Source: Vibrio splendidus (GTDB lineage Bacteria > Pseudomonadota > Gammaproteobacteria > Enterobacterales > Vibrionaceae). From it: DNA of 64,000 nucleotides. Position 1 is the stretch's first letter; each line of letters starts with the position of its first letter. Below, in pieces: positions 24,671-34,653 of the stretch. Below the pieces are notes generated by a model. The model was not told the DNA's origin and made no database searches. It worked only from the letters and a program-made list of their open reading frames with translations. Both the position numbers and the translations under genes were made by a program. Where the stretch lies: contig NZ_AP025508.1 in NCBI RefSeq assembly GCF_024347615.1, forward strand, positions 3,410,001 to 3,474,000, in the 5' to 3' direction.

Positions 24671-24913
24671 TGTTGGTATATTTATTATCAGTGTTGAAAA
24701 AAATAGGTTTAGATAAGGCAGAGTCAGTTTAAATGTATAGAGGTGAATGCCAAGAGAAACTATTCAGAAGTAATACGATGGAATCCACAAAACCAATAAT
24801 ATTAACTCCACTCATAAAAATAAAGAATACAAATGTAAATAATGTAAATAAGATGAATTCTCATTTGCAATCTGAAACAATGAAAAATCAATACATTATT
24901 TTAAAGTACTTCT

Positions 24914-26947
24914 ATGAAGTTAAAATTATTATCAGTCGCTATTACCACGGCTCTTATACCTTTTACAACCCAAGCGGCGGATGAAACCGTTGTCGTTATC
25001 GGTTCCGCTCTTGATCAACTTGTTCAGACAGAAATCAATTCAGATATCCTTGAAAAGAAACAAGCATCGGACATCAAAGATGTTCTGAACACCATGCCTA
25101 GCGTAACGGTAGACGGAAACGCACGTTACTCTCGAAAAGTATTTGTACGTGGTATGGAAGACAAATTTTCCGTAGTGACTATTGATGGAGCTCGCCAAGA
25201 AGGCCAACTATTCCACCACTCAGGCGACCAAGCGATTGATCCTGCAATGCTTAAACGCGCCGAAATTGAACTCGGTGGTAACTCTGCGTTATCTGGCTCA
25301 GGTACGATTAACGGTTCATTTAGCTACGAAACCAAAGATCCTAGCGATCTTCTTAAGCCGGGCGAAAGTGTCGGTGCACGAGTAAAAACGAGCTATCAAA
25401 CGGCTTATGAGCGTTTCGCGACCAATGTCGCTGTGTATGCAAAAGTGAACGACAAGCTACAGTTCATGGGTATTGCAAACTACTCAGAAGATGGTGATCT
25501 GCATATTCCCGATCAGGAAGCTGTAACGTCCAAGCAGGGCGAGCTTAAATCTGGTATGGCTAAGGTTATTTTCATCCCGAACGATGCCAACGAATTTAAA
25601 CTGACCTTCAACCGTTACAACGATGGCGGTAAGCGTCAACTTTCTGGTGAGAAGGCAGGTGCACTGTATGCTGATGATGAACACAACTACCACTCACTAA
25701 ATCGCGATACAGTGACACTTCAGCACGAATACGATGCAGGCAGTGATTTGGTTCATCTGAAAACTAACGTCTACTACAACCGTCAGTACATGGACCGCGA
25801 TGCTCTAACTGAAGAATACGGCGATTGGAAGAAAGTTAATGGTTCTTGGAAGTTCACTAAAGACGGTGACTTATCTATCCCTGATCGTGAATACAACGTG
25901 ACGACCATCGGTGGTGACATTCGTAACATTTCTTGGGTTGGTGAGCATGAGCTTACTTACGGTCTTGATGGTTACAAAGCTGAACAATGGATTGATGCTG
26001 GCGATGGCGTTTATCAAAGCGGTTCAAAGCAAGGCGAAACCAAGAAGTACGGTATGGATGGCGGCACAGTTACCGCTTACGGCCTTTACGTGCAAGATAT
26101 GTATGAGTTCAGCGATTTCCGTTTAACCACAGGTCTGCGTTACGACGTTCACAAGTTGGGCGGTGTTTACACGGGTGATTTTGATCAGCTGTCTCCAAAG
26201 TTCAAGGGGGAATACCAAACGACGGATAACCTAAAACTTCGTGTAGGTTACGGTCGCCTGTTTAAAGGTGCATCACTACCAGAAACGCTAACGATGAAAG
26301 CAGCACCCGATGTTGACCAGTCTGATACCAAGGCGATGACCGGTAACAACTACGAAGCGGGCTTTGATTACGAGCTAACACGTTTGCTTGCGGCTGATTA
26401 CGCTATCTTAGGTTTCACAGCTTACACCTACAACCTTGATAATCAAATGCACCCAACCAAAAACAACTCAACATTAGCTAACCAGTATGATGTTGAAGTG
26501 TGGGGTGTTGAAACGGTATTAAGCTATGAGCTAGATGCGTTAAGTGTTTACGCTAACCATTCGTACTCAGATGGCGAGCAAAAGAGCCTGAAAAATGGCA
26601 AGACAAGCCACATGAATAAAACCGGTATTCATAACTTTAAGGCTGGTTTTAACTACAGCATAAACAGTGAGTTTGTGTTTGGTTGGGATTCACGCTTTGT
26701 ACCGGGTAATGATTACACGGATGAAGATGGTGATGAAATTAAACGCGCAGGTTTCGCAACTCATAACATCTGGGCGGCTTACACACCTACGTTTGCTAAA
26801 GATCTAGAAGTGAATCTTGGTGTCGATAACCTACTTGATAAGAAGTACGCAGAGCATACTGGCTTTGGTATCTCTTGGGGCTCAGATAAATACACCAGCT
26901 ACGAAGCGGGTCGTAACTTTAAAGCGTCAATTGCTTACAGCTTCTAA
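24914..26947 (+). CDS. TonB-dependent outer-membrane receptor
   Basis: A 677-residue receptor with a signal peptide (MKLKLLSVAITTALIPFTTQA|A, cleavage near residue 22), TonB-box-like ETVVVIG, a plug domain (residues about 38-150, with VFVRGMEDKFSVVTIDGARQ) and a 22-strand barrel ending in aromatic Phe (SIAYSF). The plug and the ARQEGQLFHHSGDQ stretch resemble the haem/haemoglobin/transferrin class. Uptake of haem, a siderophore or another iron chelate, driven by TonB-ExbBD, is likely. No transport genes are adjacent. Upstream there is a half-matching Fur-like sequence near 24848-24868, not strong. A hairpin follows the gene. Confidence 0.85.
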   Translation: MKLKLLSVAITTALIPFTTQAADETVVVIGSALDQLVQTEINSDILEKKQASDIKDVLNTMPSVTVDGNARYSRKVFVRGMEDKFSVVTIDGARQEGQLFHHSGDQAIDPAMLKRAEIELGGNSALSGSGTINGSFSYETKDPSDLLKPGESVGARVKTSYQTAYERFATNVAVYAKVNDKLQFMGIANYSEDGDLHIPDQEAVTSKQGELKSGMAKVIFIPNDANEFKLTFNRYNDGGKRQLSGEKAGALYADDEHNYHSLNRDTVTLQHEYDAGSDLVHLKTNVYYNRQYMDRDALTEEYGDWKKVNGSWKFTKDGDLSIPDREYNVTTIGGDIRNISWVGEHELTYGLDGYKAEQWIDAGDGVYQSGSKQGETKKYGMDGGTVTAYGLYVQDMYEFSDFRLTTGLRYDVHKLGGVYTGDFDQLSPKFKGEYQTTDNLKLRVGYGRLFKGASLPETLTMKAAPDVDQSDTKAMTGNNYEAGFDYELTRLLAADYAILGFTAYTYNLDNQMHPTKNNSTLANQYDVEVWGVETVLSYELDALSVYANHSYSDGEQKSLKNGKTSHMNKTGIHNFKAGFNYSINSEFVFGWDSRFVPGNDYTDEDGDEIKRAGFATHNIWAAYTPTFAKDLEVNLGVDNLLDKKYAEHTGFGISWGSDKYTSYEAGRNFKASIAYSF

Positions 26948-26959
26948 TATTACTTAAAC

Positions 26960-26990
26960 TATCCCCTCTCCTTATTCTGTTGAGGGGATA
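26960..26990 (+). terminator. hairpin after the TonB receptor gene
   Basis: TATCCCCTC / GAGGGGATA pair perfectly around a 13-base loop just after the stop. The T-tail is weak (AAATTA), so a terminator is likely but not certain. Confidence 0.5.
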
Positions 26991-27053
26991 AATTACCCCA
27001 CCTTTACAATAGTTAGTCTTCTTGTATTACGGATCAAGTAAGGCCAAGGGTAA

Positions 27054-28034
27054 TTAAGATGTAATCACTTGAGGCATTACTCCAATACCTAACTGTTCTT
27101 TGGTGGAAGGTGACAGCTCATCAACTCTATCGTAAATCCAGTCAACGAGTTTCTCACCGTCCATCACAGAAACATTTTCACGCTTAGCAAATTCTAAGGT
27201 AGAGTCAGCCACGGTAGCTGTAGTAATAAGCCATTTATCAACATGCTCATCTTCTTCGATAGCTGCAAGTTGACGAATTCCCCACCCACTAGTTTCACCT
27301 CTATGGTGCTTAACTTGAATAAACACTCGATTACTCGATACAGGGTCAGTGCGACTTGCTTCAATATCAACGTCAGAAATGTCTGAGATCTTATTTTTAG
27401 CAGCGATATGAGCAGAATACCCCTCCAACTCCATCAGTTCTTTAACCAACCTCTCCAAACCATAACCACCACTTTCTAGCGTAGTTGAACCGCTTCTAAG
27501 CTTTGCAAGTAATGTTTCTTTAAAGTCAGCAACTTGCTTATCTTTCTGTTGTTGAAAAATACTATCAAAGCAAACTTGGTTGTTGGCTTTTAGCTGAGTT
27601 ACATACTCTTCAATCTCACCAGAAAACTCATTCAAAGAAGCAATTGTCATTCTGATTTTCAATCGACTTTCCAATGCCTGAGATAATTTGGAACGCGGGA
27701 TCTTAATAGCTAAACCACTTTCGTCCTTGAAGTAGTCAACATTAATACGGTTAGCACCATAGCCACCATTCTCATCAAAGGATTTACCTTCTCGAACAAT
27801 CCCAATAACGACCGCACGATACACAGGAACTACGATTATATCTCCGGGCTTAGTATGGAAAAATCGAGAGATTTGGTTTCTTTGTCGACCAAGGTTGATC
27901 TGTTCATCTTCAACGAATTTCATTAAATCTTTAAAGTCACTGAAAGACGACATTTCAATACAGTCCCACCCGTACCCAGCTAAATTTTTAGAAATCAATT
28001 CACTTGGGCTTCGAACCAAAATTATCTTACTCAC
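27054..28034 (-). CDS. Mrr-type restriction endonuclease
   Basis: A 326-residue protein. Residues about 189-290 carry the Mrr_cat nuclease fold: Glu195 (YGLERLV), Asp221/223 (DVDIEASR), Gln240-x-Lys242 (FIQVKHH) and the closing ATVADSTLEFAKRENVSVMD. The first half (residues 20-150) is a separate domain with DIIVVPVYRAVVIGIVREG, possibly a SMART/PUA-like module that reads modified bases or binds DNA. It probably cleaves modified or foreign DNA as a solitary type IV-like enzyme. No methylase gene is nearby. It converges on the TonB receptor gene. Confidence 0.75.
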   Translation of the reverse strand: MSKIILVRSPSELISKNLAGYGWDCIEMSSFSDFKDLMKFVEDEQINLGRQRNQISRFFHTKPGDIIVVPVYRAVVIGIVREGKSFDENGGYGANRINVDYFKDESGLAIKIPRSKLSQALESRLKIRMTIASLNEFSGEIEEYVTQLKANNQVCFDSIFQQQKDKQVADFKETLLAKLRSGSTTLESGGYGLERLVKELMELEGYSAHIAAKNKISDISDVDIEASRTDPVSSNRVFIQVKHHRGETSGWGIRQLAAIEEDEHVDKWLITTATVADSTLEFAKRENVSVMDGEKLVDWIYDRVDELSPSTKEQLGIGVMPQVITS

Positions 28035-28639
28035 ACTTTTTCCTTAAAGCTCATGAGAACTCGCACACAAAGCTTCATCGCAAGAACCACCAACATATTA
28101 ATACTCTATCTGAAACCTAGCTCCCAGTTCATCTCACCACATTCACGCAATCAACTAGCCACCGATACCACCGCCTAAATCAAAATCCATACATCGCATA
28201 GCAATCGCACCAGCAATATAGATTTATTCGCCCAGCAGTACCTGACTCAGTAATCTCACCCACTTCCCTACAGAAACGCTCCTGACAATCACTCAGAGGG
28301 CTGACAACAGCAAAGTTAACCCATCGAACGTTAGTAATAACGATACTGAATCATAGCGTTAGAATCGTTTCTGGTGGCTGTACTGAAATTAGTTAGTGGG
28401 TTTACAAAGAGAATATCGAGTCATTTACATATAAAAATACATGGCTAATAAGATACCCACTTTTTCTTGTAATCCGGGGGTATGCTTGATCAGGTTACTT
28501 TACATCCTGAGTTATTAAACTGCTATCAAAGACTAGGTATAGTAAGGTAAGCGTCCAATCTCAAACCTAGCTAAAAAAAAGGGGGGGAAACCAGAGTGAA
28601 GCGCGTGTTTTTACTCCTTCTAGTTGTCATTGTTACACG
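28035..28639. other. 605-bp non-coding gap
   Basis: No gene, tRNA or terminator is recognised. It contains an A8G7 run at 28573-28587 that is not in a coding region. Its length and mixed composition suggest decayed DNA. Confidence 0.45.
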
Positions 28640-29371
28640 TTACTCTTCCATTAGTATCTTCATCATCTGTTCATGGTGGTCTAGAAAGTCTTTAGTGGTA
28701 GCGTAATGCTCAGTGTTTTCATAAGCCACCTCATATATTCCCGTTTCTGAAAATTGATATATCTTGGCTCTAGGGTACGCTAATAAAATTGGGGAGTGCG
28801 TAGCGATTATAAACTGTGAATTTTCTTCTACTAGCTGATGTATGGCAGATATCGCAGCCATCTGACGTGAAGGTGATAGTGCTGCCTCAGGTTCATCCAT
28901 GATATATAAGCCGTTACCACGAAACTTATTTATTAATGTTGCCATAAATGATTCGCCGTGGGATTGCTGGTGAAGAGATTTCCCCCCATAACCTTGTAAA
29001 TATCCAGTTTCATCCATCAGTGTCGCGACATTATAGAAGCTCTCTGCCCGAAGAAAATAACCGTCTCTGGGATGTTTAAAACTCTTTATAGATTTGATGA
29101 ATTCGTGCAATTCTGAATGTGTACGGCTCGTCGAGAAAGTTGAATTCTTAGTCCCTCCTTCTGGGTTAAACCCTTGCGAAACTGCAATCGCTTCGATAAG
29201 AGTAGATTTCCCGGTCCCATTCTCACCTACGAAGAACGTGACATCAGGATGAAATTCTAGATGATCTAACTCCTTGACGGCAGGAATACAGAAAGGGTAT
29301 GTATCAAAACTAACGATATTATTTCGCTTTAACTGTATTTCTCTAAGATAAGGTCTGTCTTCTAAGAGCAT
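28640..29371 (-). CDS. AAA/ABC-type ATPase, solitary
   Basis: A 243-residue ATPase of the SMC/RecF/ABC kind: Walker A GENGTGKST (residues 49-57), the signature QQSHGESF near 134-141, Walker B LYIMDEPEAAL near 154-164, and a His switch in IIATHSPILL near 190. No DNA-binding arms or nuclease domain are present. Proteins of this form occur as stand-alone OLD-like or defence ATPases and in toxin systems with a second gene, but no partner lies next to it. The Mrr-like gene is 605 bases away on the same strand. Function open. Confidence 0.75.
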   Translation of the reverse strand: MLLEDRPYLREIQLKRNNIVSFDTYPFCIPAVKELDHLEFHPDVTFFVGENGTGKSTLIEAIAVSQGFNPEGGTKNSTFSTSRTHSELHEFIKSIKSFKHPRDGYFLRAESFYNVATLMDETGYLQGYGGKSLHQQSHGESFMATLINKFRGNGLYIMDEPEAALSPSRQMAAISAIHQLVEENSQFIIATHSPILLAYPRAKIYQFSETGIYEVAYENTEHYATTKDFLDHHEQMMKILMEE

Positions 29372-29796
29372 ATTTTCCTTGTGTCACATCTTAATTAAAC
29401 GGCGAATTTGTTTCCCTAAGATATAATATTAACTCAAAAATGCACCTGACTAATCGCACAAAGTTCGACTTCCCCCCTTTGTGATTGATTACTGATGTAT
29501 ATCCCCAGCGCGCTAGTGACACACTACCCAACAACGCCCATGATAAAAGGCTTAACAACAACCCCATAAAAACGATCTTTTCGCAACCAAAGGCCACATT
29601 AAAAATTCATAGCACCGTAAAGTCACCATGGTCGTACCATGGTTCTCAGACTCTACAGCCCTTGGAGATACTGGCTTGCAAGATTGTAGAAGTTTGCATT
29701 TTTTGGATTTACTAGGATTCCCTTGAGCACAGAGTCAACATGTGATGAACCATAGATGCACCATAGTTCGTTATGGAAGTAATTTATTTCAGACAT
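29372..29796. other. non-coding stretch before the tRNA locus
   Basis: No supported gene. Minus-strand and plus-strand frames here (29391-29597 and 29485-29715) lack ribosome binding sites and coding character. A short direct repeat, ACCATGGTcgtACCATGGT, lies at about 29626-29643. Confidence 0.45.
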
Positions 29797-29826
29797 AAAA
29801 AAAGCCGCTATAGAGAGCGACTGGCT
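29797..29826 (-). terminator. terminator after the tRNA-Leu remnant
   Basis: On the minus strand AGC ... CGCT pairs with AGCG and GCT, followed by seven T. It overlaps the altered 3' end of the tRNA remnant by three bases. Confidence 0.55.
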
Positions 29827-29924
29827 GGTATTACTTAATTATTGAGACTTGAAATGCTAATGATATAGTATTGATTTACAACGGATTTTGAATCCGTCGT
29901 GTATACCAATTTCACCATACCGGC
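29824..29924 (-). pseudogene. tRNA-Leu(CAA) remnant, 3' half replaced
   Basis: From 29924 leftward the minus strand gives a normal leucine tRNA: acceptor strand GCCGGTA, D arm GTGAAATTGGTATACAC, anticodon arm ACGGATTCAAAATCCGT with anticodon CAA. Beyond it the variable arm and T stem are lost; only TTCAAGTC of the T loop remains, followed by 16 foreign bases and TACCAGC, which pairs with the acceptor strand at six of seven positions. No CCA follows. Total 101 bases instead of about 87. It cannot fold a T arm, so it is probably not functional. Such 3' damage is typical of integration and excision at a tRNA gene. Confidence 0.75.
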
Positions 29925-29958
29925 ATTATCTTGGGGCGTTGCCCTTTCGATGTCTGGC

Positions 29959-29986
29959 ATTATACGTATGCGAACTGATGTGGCAA
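29959..29986 (-). promoter_or_regulatory. intact promoter of the tRNA-Leu remnant
   Basis: On the minus strand TTGCCA (29981-29986), a 16-base spacer and TATAAT (29959-29964) stand about 34 bases before the tRNA 5' end. This is a strong tRNA-type promoter that has survived the loss of its gene's 3' half. Confidence 0.65.
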
Positions 29987-30119
29987 GTATAAAAACTTGA
30001 ATTCATGTGTGTTTGCCGATAATTTCGCCACTAAGTCATAAGCTGTGCGTCATGTCTCTTTTCACGCCAAGCCTTAGACTATATTCTGACGCCTAAATTT
30101 TTGAAGAAGTAATAACACC

Positions 30120-30596
30120 ATGACATCAACAAACACAATGCCACCAGCAGGAGTAATGCGCCGATTTGGTGCCTTGTTCTATGACGCCCTTATCGTAATC
30201 GCTATTGAGATGCTGGCGGCTGGCGTCATTGTCGCTCTGCTGCATGCGCTCATGGCACTTGGCGTTTTTAACCATAGCGGTTATGCCGATGTTAGTGACT
30301 TCTTGAGCAACCACCCTATTTGGAGCCCTGCATATACCTTTTACTTAGTTGTAGTTTGGGTGTACTTCTTTGTGTTCTTTTGGACAAGAGCAGGTCAAAC
30401 GCTAGGAATGCGAGCTTGGAAACTGCGCATTCAAAACAAAGATGGCTCCGCTATTACTGTAACCCAAGCTCTGATTCGCTTAGGAACCTCAGGATTTGGA
30501 TTAGCAAACTTATGTGTTCCATTCGATCCTCAGAAACGTGGCTTTCACGACATCTGGGCGAAGACCGAAGTAGTAGTGCTACCACAAGCACGATAA
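30120..30596 (+). CDS. RDD family membrane protein
   Basis: A 158-residue inner-membrane protein. The RDD signature is present as RRFGALFYDALIVIAIEML (Arg-Asp-Asp positions conserved in modified form), with helices at about residues 18-45, 67-95 and 115-130, and the family's GQTLGMRAWKLRIQNKDGS before the third. RDD proteins may be transporters or ion-handling proteins, but the function here is unknown. It converges on lptG across a strong two-way terminator and is the first clear core gene after the tRNA locus. Confidence 0.8.
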   Translation: MTSTNTMPPAGVMRRFGALFYDALIVIAIEMLAAGVIVALLHALMALGVFNHSGYADVSDFLSNHPIWSPAYTFYLVVVWVYFFVFFWTRAGQTLGMRAWKLRIQNKDGSAITVTQALIRLGTSGFGLANLCVPFDPQKRGFHDIWAKTEVVVLPQAR

Positions 30597-30624
30597 CGCG
30601 ATTAAACCTGCTACAGTCAAGATC

Positions 30625-30656
30625 AAAAAAGGAAGGCGTTATGCCTTCCTTTTTTC
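30625..30656. terminator. two-way terminator between RDD gene and lptG
   Basis: AAAAAAGGAAGGC / GCCTTCCTTTTTT around GTTAT, closing convergent transcripts. Confidence 0.9.
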
Positions 30657-30659
30657 TAT

Positions 30660-31730
30660 TTACAGTTTACGCCTCAAGAGCATTATGGCTATTCCGAGGA
30701 ATACCACGCTAGGGGCTAGCGCACCAAAGGCCGGTGGTATTTGATAAACCAAACTGACCGGACCAAAGAACTCACTGGATATATAGAAGGTAAAACCTGC
30801 AATAACCCCCGAAAGAATCCTAGCTCCCATAGTCACACTTCGTAGTGGACCAAAGATAAACGACAATGCCATCAACATCATGACCGCTATCGAAATCGGC
30901 TGAGTTATCTTTCTCCATAAAGCGAGTTCATAACGTGATGCATCTTGCTCCGAGGCTTTAAGGTAGGAAACATAATCGTACAACCCACTTAAAGACAGTT
31001 CTTCTGGTTTAACTGTTACGATCGCAAGCTTATCCGGAGCGAGTGATGTTTCCCAAGTATAAGTTGGTAAGCTTTCTTTGGTAATCTGAAGCTCATTTTC
31101 GAAAGACGTGATCTCTACATCGTTCATAGTCCAAACGTTGTTGCCAACGTAATCGACTTCTTTTGAGTATATAGCTGTTTTCAAAGCCTTGTTCTCATCA
31201 AAGCGCCACATATTCATACCATATAACTTCTGATCATCGATTTTGACAATGAAAATGAAGTCATTGGCATCACGTGCCCATACCCCACTTTGGGTAGAGA
31301 TAATATTACCACCAGCAATCGATATAGTTCTTAAGTCACGAGCCATCTTCTGTGCTTGAGGCGCCCCCCATTGACCAAGAAGAGTCACCACGATCATTAA
31401 TGGAATTGCGGTTTTGAGTACCGATAGGCCAATATCTAACTTAGAGAAACCCGCCGCCTGCATCACCACCAGCTCAGAACTCGCAGCAAGCATACCCAAT
31501 CCAATCAATGCACCAAGTAATGCGGCCATTGGAAAGAACATCTCGATATCACGAGGAACACTTAATAGAACGAAATACAGCGCTTGTAGTAGATCATAGG
31601 TACCACGACCAACCTTTCTCAACTGCTCTACGTACTTGATAATTCCAGAGAGACCAACAAACGTCACCAATACCAGAGACGTCGTTGCGATGATGGTTCT
31701 GCCTATATATAAATCGAGAATCTTAAACAC
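30660..31730 (-). CDS. lptG: LPS export permease LptG
   Basis: A 356-residue inner-membrane protein of the YjgP/YjgQ family, six helices with a large periplasmic beta-jellyroll loop (about residues 125-260). Start MFKILDLYIGRTIIATTSLV and the coupling-helix stretch SSELVVMQAAG fit the family. With LptF it forms the transmembrane pair of the LptB2FG ABC transporter, which lifts lipopolysaccharide from the inner membrane. It is cotranscribed with lptF, 3 bases apart. The ATPase lptB is encoded at 55.7 kb in this window. Confidence 0.9.
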   Translation of the reverse strand: MFKILDLYIGRTIIATTSLVLVTFVGLSGIIKYVEQLRKVGRGTYDLLQALYFVLLSVPRDIEMFFPMAALLGALIGLGMLAASSELVVMQAAGFSKLDIGLSVLKTAIPLMIVVTLLGQWGAPQAQKMARDLRTISIAGGNIISTQSGVWARDANDFIFIVKIDDQKLYGMNMWRFDENKALKTAIYSKEVDYVGNNVWTMNDVEITSFENELQITKESLPTYTWETSLAPDKLAIVTVKPEELSLSGLYDYVSYLKASEQDASRYELALWRKITQPISIAVMMLMALSFIFGPLRSVTMGARILSGVIAGFTFYISSEFFGPVSLVYQIPPAFGALAPSVVFLGIAIMLLRRKL

Positions 31731-31733
31731 GGC

Positions 31734-32840
31734 TTAAGCTAACCTTTTATTCTTGAATTTTTCTTTCAAACGCCTTACTGGCACGCTATCCATAAAGTTT
31801 GCACCAATTGCGACAAATAACAATAACGCATTAATTGGCCACATGCCGACTACCGCAGGGATACTCCCCTCTTCAATCGAAGATTTGGTTGCACTGATTG
31901 CTAAGAAATAGGTTAGGTAAATTAGAATAGCAGGCCCAATTTTAGCGAAACGACCTTGTCGAGGGTTCACCGCAGACAGTGGCACAACAAGCATGGTCAA
32001 CAATGGAATACAAAGTACCAATGAAATTCGCCATTGTAATTCCGCTTTCGCACTGTTTTCTGGATTACCAATCAGTTCGAGTGTAGGAATGGCTTCCCAA
32101 TCTCGACCTTTTTTCTCAACTTCACGCTGACCAATTAAGCCTTCGTACTCTTCAAAGTGCGTCACCATATAATCAAGACGTGTCGGAACCCCTTCATGAC
32201 GAGTGCCGTCATACATAACGATGACTTGGCGACCATCGCTCAGTTCTTTGACATCACCCGACTTAGAAAACATCACACTAGGCAATACCGAATCACGTGG
32301 GCGCATTTGAGCAACGAACACATTTTCTAACTTATTACCGTCGATATCATCAATGAAAACGACAGAAGAACCATCCGGCGTACCTTCAAACTTACCTTTA
32401 GGAAGTAAATCAACGCTATTTTCTGCAGCCACTTCTTCATACATTTGCTCAACTTTGTCTTGCGACCAAGGAGATAACCAAAATGAGTTGAAAGCGGCAA
32501 CTGATGCGGTTATCAAAGCCAAATAAAGCGCAGATTGGATAAGGAATTTATTACCAATACCCGTAGCGTTCATTACGACTATTTCACTTTCAGCGTAAAG
32601 ACGGCCAAAAGTAAGCAAAATACCAATATAGATACTGAGTGGAAGCATCAATAAACCCATCGCTGGCATATTTAGACCAACAATCGACAATATGAGGCTC
32701 GCAGGAATATCACCATCAGAGGCGTCCGCTAAAACACTGATGAATTTTTGGCTGAGAAACACGAGAAAGAGAACAAAAAAGATCGCAAATTGGCTCTTGA
32801 TTGTCTCGCGGATCAAATATCTAACAATAATCACGCTCAA
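31734..32840 (-). CDS. lptF: LPS export permease LptF
   Basis: A 368-residue inner-membrane protein, the LptG partner. It begins MSVIIVRYLIRETIKSQFAI, carries the coupling motif SEIVVMNATG near residue 85, a periplasmic domain of about 150 residues, and three C-terminal helices. It has the usual length. It heads the lptF-lptG operon and diverges from pepA across 186 bases, the conserved arrangement in gamma-proteobacteria. It acts at the inner membrane in lipopolysaccharide export with LptB, LptC and LptA. Confidence 0.9.
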   Translation of the reverse strand: MSVIIVRYLIRETIKSQFAIFFVLFLVFLSQKFISVLADASDGDIPASLILSIVGLNMPAMGLLMLPLSIYIGILLTFGRLYAESEIVVMNATGIGNKFLIQSALYLALITASVAAFNSFWLSPWSQDKVEQMYEEVAAENSVDLLPKGKFEGTPDGSSVVFIDDIDGNKLENVFVAQMRPRDSVLPSVMFSKSGDVKELSDGRQVIVMYDGTRHEGVPTRLDYMVTHFEEYEGLIGQREVEKKGRDWEAIPTLELIGNPENSAKAELQWRISLVLCIPLLTMLVVPLSAVNPRQGRFAKIGPAILIYLTYFLAISATKSSIEEGSIPAVVGMWPINALLLFVAIGANFMDSVPVRRLKEKFKNKRLA

Positions 32841-33026
32841 ATTACCTATACAAAACTTGTTTTTTTGATTGAATCACTATAATTTCCCGTTGAACCTTTT
32901 ATTTTTTTAAATTTTTAGCTAAGTGTTAGCGTTCTTCTTTAAGGTTAGTTCCATTATAGGATCCAACAAGTAAGAACCCATTATCTAACATTTAGTTCGA
33001 TTTGTCTTCAGGATGTAGGAGTACGC

Positions 33027-34547
33027 ATGGAGTTCAGTGTAAAAAGTGGCAGCCCAGAGAAACAGCGCAGCGCATGTATCGTTGTCGGTGTATTCGAACC
33101 GCGCCGCCTTTCTCCAGTAGCCGAGCAATTAGATAAGATTAGCGATGGCTACATTAGTTCACTGCTTCGTCGCGGTGATCTAGAGGGTAAACCTGGCCAG
33201 ATGCTGCTACTGCATCAAGTACCTGGTGTACTTTCAGAACGTGTTCTACTGGTAGGCTGTGGTAAAGAACGTGAGCTAGGCGAGCGTCAATACAAAGAAA
33301 TCATCCAAAAAACCATCAGCACACTAAACGAAACTGGTTCTATGGAAGCAGTATGTTTCCTTACAGAACTTCACGTTAAAGGTCGCGACACTTACTGGAA
33401 AGTTCGTCAAGCGGTAGAAGCGACTAAAGATGGTCTTTACACATTCGACCAATTTAAGAGCAACAAACCAGAGACTCGCCGTCCATTGCGTAAATTGGTA
33501 TTCAACGTACCAACTCGTCGCGAGCTAAGCCTTGGCGAAAAAGCGATTTCTCATGGTCTTGCTATTGCTTCAGGTGTGAAAGCATCTAAAGATCTTGGCA
33601 ACATGCCACCAAACATCGCAAACCCTGCTTACTTAGCTTCTCAAGCTCGTCGTTTAGCTGACGATTATGAGACAGTAAAGACTAAGATCATCGGTGAAGA
33701 AGAGATGGAAAAGCTGGGTATGACTTCATACTTAGCTGTAGGTCGTGGCTCTAAGAACGAATCTATGATGTCTATCATGGAATACAAAGGCGCTGCTGAC
33801 CCAAATGCAAAACCTATCGTTCTAGTCGGTAAAGGTCTTACTTTCGATTCAGGCGGTATCTCGCTTAAGCCAGGTGAAGGCATGGATGAGATGAAGTACG
33901 ACATGTGTGGTGCTGCATCTGTATTCGGCACAATGAAAGCACTGGCGAAACTTAACTTGCCAATCAACGTTGTTGGTATCCTTGCAGGCTGTGAAAACAT
34001 GCCAGGTAGCAATGCTTACCGCCCAGGTGACATTCTAACAACCATGTCAGGCCAAACCGTTGAAGTATTAAATACTGATGCAGAAGGTCGCTTGGTTCTA
34101 TGTGATGCCCTAACTTACGTTGAGCGCTTTGAACCAGATTGTGTTGTTGATGTTGCTACGCTAACTGGCGCATGTGTTATCGCTCTAGGTCACCACATCA
34201 GTGGCGTTCTATCTAACCACAACCCACTGTCTCATGAACTTGTTAATGCTTCAGAGCAAGCAAGTGACCGCGCATGGCGTCTACCTATGGCAGACGAGTA
34301 CCATGAGCAGCTGAACAGTCCGTTTGCTGATATGGCAAACATCGGTGGCCGCCCAGGCGGTACTATCACCGCAGGTTGCTTCCTGTCTAAATTCACTAAG
34401 AAGTACCACTGGGCTCACATCGACAGTGCAGGTACTGCTTGGAAGTCAGGTGCAGCGAAAGGCTCGACAGGTCGTCCTGTCTCAATGCTAGTCCAATTCT
34501 TATTGAACCGCAGCGGCCAAGAGACTGAAGAGCAATCTTCAAAATAA
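33027..34547 (+). CDS. pepA: leucyl aminopeptidase PepA
   Basis: A 506-residue cytosolic aminopeptidase of peptidase family M17, usual length. The C-terminal catalytic half has the two-metal site: [20 protein letters not shown] with Lys and Asp ligands, and the family signature [14 protein letters not shown] near residues 350-363. It cleaves N-terminal amino acids, preferring leucine. In E. coli it also binds DNA as XerA and controls carAB. GATGTAGGAG precedes the ATG. It is followed by a clear terminator. Confidence 0.95.
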   Translation: MEFSVKSGSPEKQRSACIVVGVFEPRRLSPVAEQLDKISDGYISSLLRRGDLEGKPGQMLLLHQVPGVLSERVLLVGCGKERELGERQYKEIIQKTISTLNETGSMEAVCFLTELHVKGRDTYWKVRQAVEATKDGLYTFDQFKSNKPETRRPLRKLVFNVPTRRELSLGEKAISHGLAIASGVKASKDLGNMPPNIANPAYLASQARRLADDYETVKTKIIGEEEMEKLGMTSYLAVGRGSKNESMMSIMEYKGAADPNAKPIVLVGKGLTFDSGGISLKPGEGMDEMKYDMCGAASVFGTMKALAKLNLPINVVGILAGCENMPGSNAYRPGDILTTMSGQTVEVLNTDAEGRLVLCDALTYVERFEPDCVVDVATLTGACVIALGHHISGVLSNHNPLSHELVNASEQASDRAWRLPMADEYHEQLNSPFADMANIGGRPGGTITAGCFLSKFTKKYHWAHIDSAGTAWKSGAAKGSTGRPVSMLVQFLLNRSGQETEEQSSK

Positions 34548-34550
34548 TGA

Positions 34551-34573
34551 AAAGGGCCTACGGGCCCTTTTTT
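34551..34573 (+). terminator. pepA terminator
   Basis: AAAGGGCC / GGCCCTTT around TACG with a T-tail, right after pepA. Confidence 0.9.
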
Positions 34574-34653
34574 AATAAGCGCTATTTGTTAGACCCTGTT
34601 AACCAAGTAATATTGATATCCACGATTTTCAGTTCAAGTTTCGAGTGTTAAGT

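Noticed and set aside
24848..24868. Possible Fur box before the TonB receptor gene
   Set aside because: Only one half matches the consensus; much weaker than the site at 38244.
28571..28590. A8G7 homopolymer pair
   Set aside because: Lies in a non-coding gap, so no phase-variation reading is supported.
29391..29715. Two frames on opposite strands before the tRNA locus
   Set aside because: No RBS, no domain and poor composition; treated as non-coding.
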